From contig DDXI01000063.1 of the NCBI GenBank assembly GCA_002347475.1, positions 1 to 17,863 on the forward strand: a DNA stretch of 17,863 nt, written 5' to 3'. The DNA is from Peptococcaceae bacterium UBA2264 (GTDB taxonomy: Bacteria; Bacillota; Desulfitobacteriia; Desulfitobacteriales; Desulfitobacteriaceae). Below are positions 11,685-17,863 of the stretch, piece after piece. Each line of letters begins with the position of its first letter. Positions within the stretch are counted from its first letter, which is position 1. A program made the translations under genes and the position numbers. Under the pieces are notes generated by a model that saw nothing but the letters and a program-made list of their open reading frames with translations, was not told the DNA's origin and made no database searches.

Positions 11685-12764
11685 TCAATTCGCAATTATA
11701 TATTTTTGCTTTAACTTGTTTAAGTGGGTGTAAGGGAGAAGCCCTTCTTTTTGAAGTCTTCCCACAATAATTCCAGGGTGAATATTTATTGAGTTTGCAA
11801 AATCACGAACTTTTTGTTCGCTAAAGGTAGTTCCAGCAATACACAACTCATATTCTTTTGGAGGAATTAATAAATCTTTTGCAAATTGATCTGCTTCCTT
11901 TTCATAGTCTTCATTTAAATTGCCAGCTTCAAAGTCAACTAGTGTTTTTGTAACTTTCCTTTGAAAAACGTGCCCTAACTCATGCAATAACGAGAACCAA
12001 AAAATATCCGCATTTTTTCCTCTGTTAGTTATCCCAAGAATAACTTTATCTTTGTTTATCCACTTAGTTGCACCATATACACCAGAGTTTTTTAAACTAG
12101 GAATCAATACAAATGCGACACCACATTCTGAAAAAATTCGAGATAATTGTGGTAAAAACTCAGATGGATTTTGCAAAGTCATTTCTCTAATTTGTGGCAA
12201 ATAATCTTTAAGTTTTTTTTCAGAGTAAGGTTGAGTTTCTATTTGCTTTCCAATGTTAATCACTGTTTGTACCCATGCATTAGAATTTAGGATTATTTTT
12301 TCATCAACACATTGGGTTTGGCGAAATTGGACAAGAAAATCTGGTTTCTTGAATACACTAAAAGACGAGATTGCAAAATACTTGAACAGTGATGATACCT
12401 GATGCGTTTTGTCTTTTGTAGGATTAACTACGCCTAGCTTTTCAAAGTAAGAATAATCGATTTGAGCCAAATCTGTTTCTTCATCTCTCTGAGCTTGCAA
12501 TGCTTTGATTTCTATTACCTTTTGATCGTATTTTTTTTGAAGTTCAAGCCACATGTCTACACTTGTGCCAAGCATTAAAGATAAATTCTTTGCAATATTC
12601 TCCGAAATAGACGCTTTTCCATTTATTAAATCACTTAAGTTTTTCGGAGTTATGTTTAAACGTTTAGCAAACTCCTCTTGCGTCATCTCTAAGTCCTTGA
12701 TTAAATCGCTTATATAATATCCTGGATGAAATGCAGAGATGTTTTCATATTCTATTTTATTCAT
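11685..12764 (-). CDS. HigA-type antitoxin fused to ImmA/IrrE-like metallopeptidase
   Basis: The protein has 359 residues. Residues 1-75 are an XRE helix-turn-helix of the HigA kind (FHPGYYISDLIKDLEMTQEEFAKRLNITPKNLSDLINGKASIS). The remainder is an ImmA/IrrE-like zinc peptidase domain (COG2856) with HELGH at 261-265 and the downstream EADQFAKDLLIPP that supplies the third ligand region. Plain HigA is about 100 residues; the fused peptidase form is less common and may allow damage- or stress-triggered cleavage of a repressor. It starts inside the end of the toxin gene (8-bp overlap) with its own TGGAGGTG site, the HigB-then-HigA order. The coding DNA is visibly richer in A+T than the neighbours, which suggests acquisition. 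Confidence 0.85.
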   Translation of the reverse strand: MNKIEYENISAFHPGYYISDLIKDLEMTQEEFAKRLNITPKNLSDLINGKASISENIAKNLSLMLGTSVDMWLELQKKYDQKVIEIKALQAQRDEETDLAQIDYSYFEKLGVVNPTKDKTHQVSSLFKYFAISSFSVFKKPDFLVQFRQTQCVDEKIILNSNAWVQTVINIGKQIETQPYSEKKLKDYLPQIREMTLQNPSEFLPQLSRIFSECGVAFVLIPSLKNSGVYGATKWINKDKVILGITNRGKNADIFWFSLLHELGHVFQRKVTKTLVDFEAGNLNEDYEKEADQFAKDLLIPPKEYELCIAGTTFSEQKVRDFANSINIHPGIIVGRLQKEGLLPYTHLNKLKQKYIIAN

Positions 12765-13110
12765 AATGGTTCGACACCTCCAGCACTATAATACACTTAA
12801 CAACACTGCACTTAGAATTAAAATCCAATTTATCAACTTCTTGACTCAACGGCGGATCTGGTTTAATAATCAAACGAAATCCCAATTTTCGTCCAAGATC
12901 CATAGCAAATAAATCCTTTTTATCTCCTGAAAGTTGATGTAAATGGTAAGTAGGAAAGCAAGCAACGTCATTCAAGGTTGTTGCACTTTCGATAAAATTA
13001 ATAGCAGCGTATAATTTTTCTGCAACGAGTTCTCCTAAAACTTTTTTTGCTTTTTTACTGTCACTACAAAGTTTTCTGGTCTGACTATTTCCATATCCGA
13101 CTATTTCCAT
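12757..13110 (-). CDS. HigB/RelE-like toxin
   Basis: The protein has 117 residues. Position (directly upstream of and overlapping a HigA-like gene), size and composition fit the RelE/HigB family of ribosome-dependent mRNA endonucleases: basic N-terminal TRKLCSDSKKAKKVLG, YHLHQLSGDKKDLFAMDLGRKLGFRLIIKP, and the late CSVVKCIIVLEVSNHYE. HQL..G.....A.DL....RLI is the core motif of this family, seen in proteins annotated as 'killer protein' or plasmid maintenance toxins. The ATG at 13110 is chosen over an upstream ATG (13146) because GAAGGTGAG lies just before it and MEIVGYGN is the usual type of N-terminus. A perfect-looking promoter overlaps this very start codon. Confidence 0.78.
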   Translation of the reverse strand: MEIVGYGNSQTRKLCSDSKKAKKVLGELVAEKLYAAINFIESATTLNDVACFPTYHLHQLSGDKKDLFAMDLGRKLGFRLIIKPDPPLSQEVDKLDFNSKCSVVKCIIVLEVSNHYE

Positions 13111-13137
13111 TATACTCACCTTCTTTGAATTCGTCAA
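13109..13137 (-). promoter_or_regulatory. promoter-like motif overlapping the toxin start codon
   Basis: On the minus strand TTGACG (13137-13132) and TATAAT (13114-13109) are spaced by exactly 17 bp. The last two bases of TATAAT are the first two of the toxin ATG, so transcription from here would begin within the first codons of higB. Confidence 0.55.
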
Positions 13138-13167
13138 TAAAAACAATTACCAAAAAGGTAATTGTTT
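13134..13167 (-). terminator. terminator after the hsdR fragment
   Basis: AAACAATTACC and GGTAATTGTTT form a perfect 11-bp stem with a 5-nt loop. On the minus strand it continues with TTATT after the T-rich arm. It separates the hsdR fragment from the toxin-antitoxin pair. Confidence 0.7.
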
Positions 13168-13251
13168 ACGAAGATGCCCGTTTCGCAAATTATCGAATCT
13201 ATGCTCTTGTCTTCATAATTGGATGAATGATACTTTGCCACAAGCATACTC

Positions 13252-13752
13252 TTACGCTGCCGGATAGGTTGAATATACAAACTCATATATTCGTTGCCTA
13301 TAGGCGCTAAGAGCATCGTCGTCATAACTCTCTGGCAACTCACTCCAAAGAGTATTGCGAATGACTACATCGACCGCCGCCTGTGTTTCTTCTTTCTCTG
13401 TCCAGTGGTCAAGTTCACTAATAGTCTCTTTAATACGCTCAAGCAAAATCTTTGCAAGTGTTTTGACCTTTTTGATTTCAGCAGGTGTGAGGGACTCTTT
13501 CATCAAAAGATCATACATCGCCAGTTCTTCGTCATTATCGAATCCTTCTCGAACATACCTTTTTTCTTCGTCATCCAAATCATTCACAAAATTAGTCAAG
13601 TCGATAAAAGTTTTCTCTATCGCCGCTTTGTCTTGTTCGGCATTAAATTCTTGTATAATTGTTTGGTAGCGTTCATAATAATCTATTCTTGACGGATTAC
13701 GCTTCATCATATTATCTAAAGACTGGATGGCAAGCTGATACAGCCTGACGCA
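13252..13752 (-). pseudogene. hsdR: C-terminal fragment of type I restriction enzyme subunit HsdR
   Basis: About 166 codons are open on the minus strand, from a TAA at 13753-13755 to the stop at 13252. The text NPSRIDYYERYQTIIQEFNAEQDK, FVNDLDDEEKRYVREGFDNDEELAMYDLL, AKILLERIKETISELDHWTEKEETQAAVDVVIRN and LPESYDDDALSAYRQRIYEFVYSTY is the HsdR C-terminal helical domain, which contacts the methylase. The nuclease and helicase motor domains (the other 800 or so residues) are absent. Family-like sequence extends upstream of the first ATG (RLYQLAIQSLDN before MMKRNP), showing that the fragment is broken at its 5' end and does not begin at a true start. The break lies within 25 bp of the small palindrome and terminator that border the recombinase element. 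No hsdM or hsdS is in view. Confidence 0.85.
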
Positions 13753-13790
13753 TTAAAAATTCTACAGATAAGTGCCTAAGTCAAACTTAG

Positions 13791-13826
13791 GGTGCCGGGT
13801 CCTGATCCGGCTCGGCACCTTTTTCT
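13791..13826 (+). terminator. terminator upstream of TnpW
   Basis: GGTGCCGGGT (13791-13800) pairs with the GGCTCGGCACC arm (13809-13819), followed by TTTTTCT. A preceding small palindrome, CCTAAGT-CAA-ACTTAGG (13775-13791), directly abuts it. It insulates the element from upstream transcription. Confidence 0.75.
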
Positions 13827-13850
13827 AAAAATTGAAAATGGAGGTCATTT

Positions 13851-14054
13851 ATGGACACGCAAAATAATAGTCGCACCACTGAAACGGCCATTGGCAGTAC
13901 GGTCTATGTCGTTGAGTCCTGTGTAAGCGAATCGGCAAAGGAAAGCGCCTACACCAAGCTCAAAAGGCTGATTACCGCCAACGCAAAGCACCTGGAAAAG
14001 ATATCGGACAGTTCAAATAAAGATACGGAAATCAACTCGACTACTTCAAAATAG
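13851..14054 (+). CDS. TnpW-like transposon-encoded small protein
   Basis: This 67-residue protein has ETAIGSTVYVVESCVSESAKESAYTKLKRLI, which matches the IGxTxYxV...A.E.A..K..RLI pattern of the TnpW family from Tn4451-like mobile elements. GGAGG (13840-13844) lies 6 bases before the ATG. The protein is small, partly helical and charged at its C-terminus. The family has no settled function and usually sits directly ahead of a large serine recombinase or other transposon genes, as it does here, 54 bp upstream. Confidence 0.75.
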   Translation: MDTQNNSRTTETAIGSTVYVVESCVSESAKESAYTKLKRLITANAKHLEKISDSSNKDTEINSTTSK

Positions 14055-14108
14055 TACGGTAATATCACAGTGCCTAACGTTTGAAGACTGTCGGAAAGAG
14101 AGGTTAGC

Positions 14109-15776
14109 ATGAATAGACAGTCATTCAACAAAATACAAAGGAAAACACCTTCCTCCGATGAGGCACTGATTACCGCCCTATATTGCAGGCTATCCCGGGA
14201 TGATGAGCTTTCCGGTGACAGCAACAGCATCGTCAACCAGAAAGCGATTCTGAAGAAGTACGCCGAGGACAATGGTTTTCGCAACATCCGCTTATATGTG
14301 GATGACGGCGTCAGCGGCACCACCTTCGACCGACCAGACTTCAACCGCATGATCGCGGATGTGGAATCCGGCATTGTAGGAACGATCATTATCAAGGATA
14401 TGTCCCGTTTTGGCAGAGATTATTTGAAAGTCGGTTACTACACCGAGATTATGTTCCCCGAGGCAGGTGTGCGATTCATTGCCATCAACAACAGCATCGA
14501 CAGCGCAAATCAGCAGGACAGCGATTTTACACCGTTTCTCAACATCATCAATGAATGGTACGCCAAGGACACCAGCAAGAAAATCAGGGCTGTGTTCAAA
14601 TCCAAGAGTGAATCCGGCAAACCGCTCTGCACCAATCCGCCTTACGGTTATGCCAAGGACCCGGAGGATAAGCTGAAGTGGATTATTGACGAGGAAGCTG
14701 CCGAGGTTGTAAGGGAAATCTTCCGACTCTGCATGGCAGGCTTTGGGCCTTCGCAAATTGCCAGACGGCTTGAATCGCGATGCGTCAACGTTCCTACGGT
14801 TCATTTAAGGAGCAAAGGCATCAACACACCTGCAAGGCCACCGGAGAATCCCTACGCATGGCAGTCAAGGTCAGTAGCCGACATCCACGCCAAAATGGAA
14901 TACCTGGGCCATACGGTTAATTTCAAAACCTTCAAAAAGTCTTACAAGAACAAGACCAAGATGCAGAATAATCCGGAGGATTGGCTGGTATTCAAAAACA
15001 CCCATGAAGCCATCATTGATGAAGGAACCTGGGAGACGGTTCAGAAAATCCGAGATGGCAAACGCCGACCTTCTCGCATGGGTGAGATGGGGATGCTCTC
15101 CGGTATGATGTATTGTGCGGATTGTGGAGCAAAGCTGTATCAAGTGAGGGCCAATGGCTGGACCCATGACAAAGAGCATTTCGTCTGCGCTACATACCGC
15201 AAGGTCAAAGGCGGCTGCAGTTCTCATCAGATTCGCAATGTGGTGGTGGAGCAGCTTGTGGCAGAGGATTTACGAAAGGTACTGGCTTTCGCCAAAGAAC
15301 GGGAAGCGGAATTCATCCGAATCGTCACTAACAATTCGGAAAAGGAGCTTGCCAAGGAACTACGTCTCAGCCAGAAGGAATATGAGCAGTCGCGGGCGCG
15401 TATCTCAGCCATTGATAAGATCATTCAAAAGCTCTACGAGGACAAGGTGCTTGGCAACATAACAGAGGAACGCTTTCATAAGATGTCGGCGGATTACGAA
15501 ACTGAACAGAAAACTTTGGTAATCAGAGCCAATGTGTTGAAAAAAACACTCGATACTGCAAAAGAACAGACTCTCAACACAGACCGCTTTCTGGCACTTG
15601 TCAGGAAGCATACGGAAATACCCGAACTGGACGCTGAAATAATCAGAGAGTTCATTGACAAAATCATCGTATTCAAAACTGAAAAGGTAAACGGACGAAG
15701 AACACAGCGCATCCAGATATCCTACAACTGCATCGGTGAAATCAACATTCCCGAAAAGGACGAAAAAACGGCATAG
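14109..15776 (+). CDS. large serine recombinase (TnpX/TndX-like)
   Basis: This complete 555-residue site-specific recombinase has four parts. The N-terminal resolvase catalytic domain has ALYCRLSRDDE with nucleophile S29, DDGVSGTTFDRPDFNRM, and IIIKDMSRFGRDYLKVGYY. A recombinase domain follows at about 170-290 (NPPYGYAKDPED...SVADIHAKMEYLGH). A zinc ribbon comes next (MYCADCGAKLY ... FVCATYRKVKGGC). After a coiled-coil segment (KELRLSQKEYEQSRARISAIDKIIQKLYED) there is a C-terminal DUF4368-like end (REFIDKIIVFK). It would act on DNA by concerted four-strand cleavage with a 2-nt stagger to insert or excise an element. AGAGAGG precedes the ATG. The gene appears intact; its stop lies within the left arm of the following terminator. 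Confidence 0.92.
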   Translation: MNRQSFNKIQRKTPSSDEALITALYCRLSRDDELSGDSNSIVNQKAILKKYAEDNGFRNIRLYVDDGVSGTTFDRPDFNRMIADVESGIVGTIIIKDMSRFGRDYLKVGYYTEIMFPEAGVRFIAINNSIDSANQQDSDFTPFLNIINEWYAKDTSKKIRAVFKSKSESGKPLCTNPPYGYAKDPEDKLKWIIDEEAAEVVREIFRLCMAGFGPSQIARRLESRCVNVPTVHLRSKGINTPARPPENPYAWQSRSVADIHAKMEYLGHTVNFKTFKKSYKNKTKMQNNPEDWLVFKNTHEAIIDEGTWETVQKIRDGKRRPSRMGEMGMLSGMMYCADCGAKLYQVRANGWTHDKEHFVCATYRKVKGGCSSHQIRNVVVEQLVAEDLRKVLAFAKEREAEFIRIVTNNSEKELAKELRLSQKEYEQSRARISAIDKIIQKLYEDKVLGNITEERFHKMSADYETEQKTLVIRANVLKKTLDTAKEQTLNTDRFLALVRKHTEIPELDAEIIREFIDKIIVFKTEKVNGRRTQRIQISYNCIGEINIPEKDEKTA

Positions 15777-15803
15777 CCGCTATAAACGACTATGCCGAAT
15801 TTT
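15769..15803 (+). terminator. terminator of the recombinase gene
   Basis: CGGCATAG (15769-15776, containing the TAG stop codon) pairs perfectly with CTATGCCG (15790-15797), followed by AATTTTT. The 13-nt loop is larger than usual. Confidence 0.7.
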
Positions 15804-15855
15804 TCAGAGATTATAAATCCCTATTTGACCGCCCCTAAAGGGTGATTGTTTTTTG

Positions 15856-17772
15856 TTATACTGCTTTGTTTGCTTGTCCGGTCCCGATAAACTGACTGTT
15901 ATAAAGCTCGGCGTAGAAGCCGCCTTGGGCGAGGAGTTCGCTGTGGCTGCCTTTTTCAATGACATTGCCCTGATTCATAACCAGGATCAGGTCGGCATGG
16001 CGGATGGTGGAAAGCCGGTGAGCAATGACAAAACTTGTCCGGCCTTTCATGAGTTTGATCATGGCCTTGCGGATGCAGGCTTCTGTTCTGGTATCCACAT
16101 TGCTGGTCGCTTCGTCCAGAATCAGAATGGCCGGATCTGCGAGTATAGCCCGGGCGATTGTCAGAAGCTGTTTTTGCCCTTGGGAAATATTGGAGGCCTC
16201 CTCGTTCAGGATAGTGTTGTAACCTTCAGGAAGGGTTCTGATGAAGTGGTCGGCGTAAGCTGCCTCGGCTGCCTGGATTATCTCTTCTTCGCTGGCTCCT
16301 TCCCGGCCATAGGCGATATTATCCCGGATAGTCCCGTTAAAGAGCCAGGTATCCTGCAGGACCATGCCGAAAATACTGCGTAAAGCTCCGCGTTTCAGGT
16401 CTCTGATGTCGACTCCGTCAATGGTGATTTTACCGTCATCAATCTCATAAAAACGCATCAGCAGGTTTACCAGGGTGGTTTTACCTGCTCCGGTTGGGCC
16501 TACTATGGCGATAATCTGCCCTTCCCGGACGTCGATAGTCAGGTTCTCGATGATCGGAACATCTTTCTTGTAGCCGAACCTGACGTTGTGAAACTTAACC
16601 TCGCCTTTGGGATCAGAGAGTACCTGGGCCTCGCTGCTGTCCGGAATCTCTTCAGTTTCGTCCAGGATTTCGAACACCCGTTCTGCTGAGGCCACTGAGG
16701 ATTGGATGACATTGGCTATATTGGCCGTCTGCACAATCGGGTACGTAAATTGTCTGGAGTATTGGATAAAAGCCTGAACATCACCGATTGCTATCAATTT
16801 TTTTGTAACAAAGATGCCCCCGATAACACAGACCAGGACATAGCTGATATTACTGATAAAATTCATAAGGGGCATGATAATGCCGGAAATAAACTGGGCT
16901 TTCCAGCCGGCAGCAAAAAGTCTTTCGTTAATATCGTTGAATTTGGCAATGGACTGCTCCTGGCGGCCGAAGACCTTGATAATCTGGTGACCGGTATAGA
17001 TCTCTTCCACATGGCCGTTGAGTAAACCCAGTTCATTTTGTTGGGCTGAAAAGTATTTCTGGGAACGTTTAGCAATAAAAGCGGTCACAAACAACAAAAG
17101 CGGCAGGGTTACGAGTGCTATCAAGGTCATAACAGGGCTGATGGTAAGCATCATTATGATAATGCCTATTATGGATACGAGAGAGGTTATCAGTTGGATG
17201 ACACTCTGCTGCAAAGAGGTGCTGATATTGTCAATGTCGTTGGTAACCCGGCTTAAGATATCCCCGAGTGTCTGGGAATCGTAGAATTTAAGAGGGAGGC
17301 GGGCCAGTTTATCATTAAGATCATTACGTATGTCAAAAACGGTTTTCTGGGCCACACTTACCATGATATACTGCGTGAGATAATTGAATAAGGCGCTGAA
17401 AATATAGAGTCCGCCTAAAAGAAGAATTATTTGCCCGACATAGCCAAAATCTATCCTGGCGCCGGGTACCTGTTTAATGATGTCCATACTGCCTTCAAAC
17501 AATTTGGTTGTGGCCATACCCAGAATCTTTGGACTCAGGATATTAAACAAGATACTGAGGACAGCCATGAAATAGACAAGCAGCAGCGGTAAATGGTAGG
17601 GTTTTAAATAACGGAGGAGCCTTTGGAGAGTTTTGCGAAAATCCCTGGCTTTTTCCACAGGCATTCCCATCCCGCTCATTGGGCCTCTGCCAAAAACTCC
17701 GGGTCCGCCGGGTCTGAAACCATCGCCTCCGGTGTCTTTGACTGGTTTTTGATCCTGGCGTTCTCCACTCAT
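15856..17772 (-). CDS. ABC multidrug-type exporter, permease-ATPase fusion
   Basis: The 638-residue half-transporter has a long Gly/Pro-rich cytosolic start (PGGPGVFGRGPMSGMGM), six membrane spans in about residues 55-345, and a C-terminal ATPase. The ATPase has Walker A GPTGAGKTT (from residue 425), the Q-loop in GMVLQDTWLF, and the signature SQGQ (S530) in place of LSGGQ. Walker B ILILDEATS (E554) and the H-loop IAHRL (H585) follow. SQGQ at this place is common in one member of heterodimeric exporters (YheH/BmrD and LmrCD-like). Its catalytic glutamate E554 is present, so this member looks hydrolysis-competent. GGAGG lies before the ATG. Its start overlaps the stop of another ABC gene by four bases (ATGA), which supports a heterodimer of the two products. 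The substrate is unknown. Confidence 0.92.
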   Translation of the reverse strand: MSGERQDQKPVKDTGGDGFRPGGPGVFGRGPMSGMGMPVEKARDFRKTLQRLLRYLKPYHLPLLLVYFMAVLSILFNILSPKILGMATTKLFEGSMDIIKQVPGARIDFGYVGQIILLLGGLYIFSALFNYLTQYIMVSVAQKTVFDIRNDLNDKLARLPLKFYDSQTLGDILSRVTNDIDNISTSLQQSVIQLITSLVSIIGIIIMMLTISPVMTLIALVTLPLLLFVTAFIAKRSQKYFSAQQNELGLLNGHVEEIYTGHQIIKVFGRQEQSIAKFNDINERLFAAGWKAQFISGIIMPLMNFISNISYVLVCVIGGIFVTKKLIAIGDVQAFIQYSRQFTYPIVQTANIANVIQSSVASAERVFEILDETEEIPDSSEAQVLSDPKGEVKFHNVRFGYKKDVPIIENLTIDVREGQIIAIVGPTGAGKTTLVNLLMRFYEIDDGKITIDGVDIRDLKRGALRSIFGMVLQDTWLFNGTIRDNIAYGREGASEEEIIQAAEAAYADHFIRTLPEGYNTILNEEASNISQGQKQLLTIARAILADPAILILDEATSNVDTRTEACIRKAMIKLMKGRTSFVIAHRLSTIRHADLILVMNQGNVIEKGSHSELLAQGGFYAELYNSQFIGTGQANKAV

Positions 17773-17863
17773 GCTATTTCCTCCTCGGAAAGTTGGGAAG
17801 ATACGATCTCCCGATAGACTTCGCAGGTTTGCATAAGTTCTTTGTGTTTGCCCATCCCGACTA
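17769..17863 (-). CDS. ABC exporter subunit, extreme C-terminus (rest off window)
   Basis: The minus strand from 17861 down to the TGA at 17771-17769 reads VGMGKHKELMQTCEVYREIVSSQLSEEEIA in frame. G.H.EL....VY.EI..SQ is the characteristic tail after the H-loop of ABC exporters of the MsbA/LmrA kind. Only 31 codons are visible; the gene continues beyond the right edge. The ATGA overlap with the complete exporter gene and the shared strand mark the two as one operon, probably encoding the two halves of a heterodimeric pump. Confidence 0.8.
   Translation of the reverse strand, partial: VGMGKHKELMQTCEVYREIVSSQLSEEEIA

Larger units (their letters stand above)
13774..15803 (+). mobile_element. small serine-recombinase element (TnpW plus TnpX-like recombinase)
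   Basis: The block from the palindrome at 13776-13791 to the terminator after the recombinase holds only a TnpW-like gene and a large serine recombinase. Clostridial Tn4451-type and related elements carry this pair. Exact ends are not proven; a truncated hsdR abuts one side and an ABC transporter gene the other. No target duplication is expected for serine recombinases. Confidence 0.5.

Noticed and set aside
13134..13343. Minus-strand 69-codon frame between higB and the hsdR fragment
   Set aside because: It overlaps the HsdR-like frame and a terminator hairpin, has no family resemblance and no ribosome binding site.
13294..13692. Plus-strand cysteine- and phenylalanine-rich frame opposite the hsdR fragment
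   Set aside because: It is antisense to clear HsdR homology and shows low-complexity composition expected from the reverse of charged helices.
15853..16383. Plus-strand 176-codon frame within the ABC exporter gene
   Set aside because: It is antisense to the conserved ATPase domain, including Walker B and the signature motif; a shadow frame.

Overview
The window looks like chromosome of an anaerobic, low-to-mid-GC Gram-positive bacterium of the Clostridia, most like the Peptococcaceae (Desulfitobacterium, Desulfosporosinus and relatives). The signs are strong AGGAGG-type ribosome binding sites with several GTG/TTG starts, a T-box leader, a Bacillus-type LexA box, a 2-hydroxyacyl-CoA dehydratase-type protein, the DUF1659/DUF2922/YvrJ small-gene set, and a clostridial TnpW plus large serine recombinase pair. 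The genus is an inference; nothing in the window fixes it.

Left part (1-7600) is housekeeping/metabolic. It holds the C-terminal third of a giant 2-hydroxyacyl-CoA dehydratase/activase-type protein (cut by the left edge), an MBL-fold hydrolase with a C-terminal winged-helix-like tail, and a DUF362 protein with a cysteine-rich C-terminus. Next come a leucine-type T-box leader (CUC specifier) with its terminator, then leuA (2-isopropylmalate synthase). A P-II signal protein follows, preceded by a strong hairpin and a 15-bp tandem repeat whose last, diverged copy forms the ribosome binding site. An AEC-family permease lies convergently on the minus strand.

Middle part (7600-9500) is the most unusual. 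A good promoter is followed at once by a perfect LexA-type box, then by a leader RNA in which two perfect 9-bp helices interlock (pseudoknot or mutually exclusive hairpins), then an intrinsic terminator. Only after that do four small genes follow: DUF1659, DUF2922, a YvrJ-type single-span membrane peptide and an Amidase_2/PGRP-type amidase, closed by a terminator. This reads as a DNA-damage-responsive, RNA-attenuated envelope module with a holin/endolysin-like end. Its mechanism is inference, but each element is visible in the sequence.

Right part (9500-15800) is an accessory, scarred region. It holds an N-terminal fragment of a YafY/WYL-type regulator that stops 3 bases before a lone type I-C-like CRISPR repeat, and a secreted HYR/PxKF surface protein behind 21-bp direct repeats. 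It also holds an AT-rich minus-strand HigB-like toxin/HigA-ImmA antitoxin pair, a C-terminal fragment of a type I restriction subunit (HsdR), and a TnpW plus large serine recombinase element with no other cargo. The right end (15856-17863) returns to chromosomal-type content: two overlapping minus-strand ABC exporter genes (one complete, one cut by the right edge), probably forming a heterodimer.
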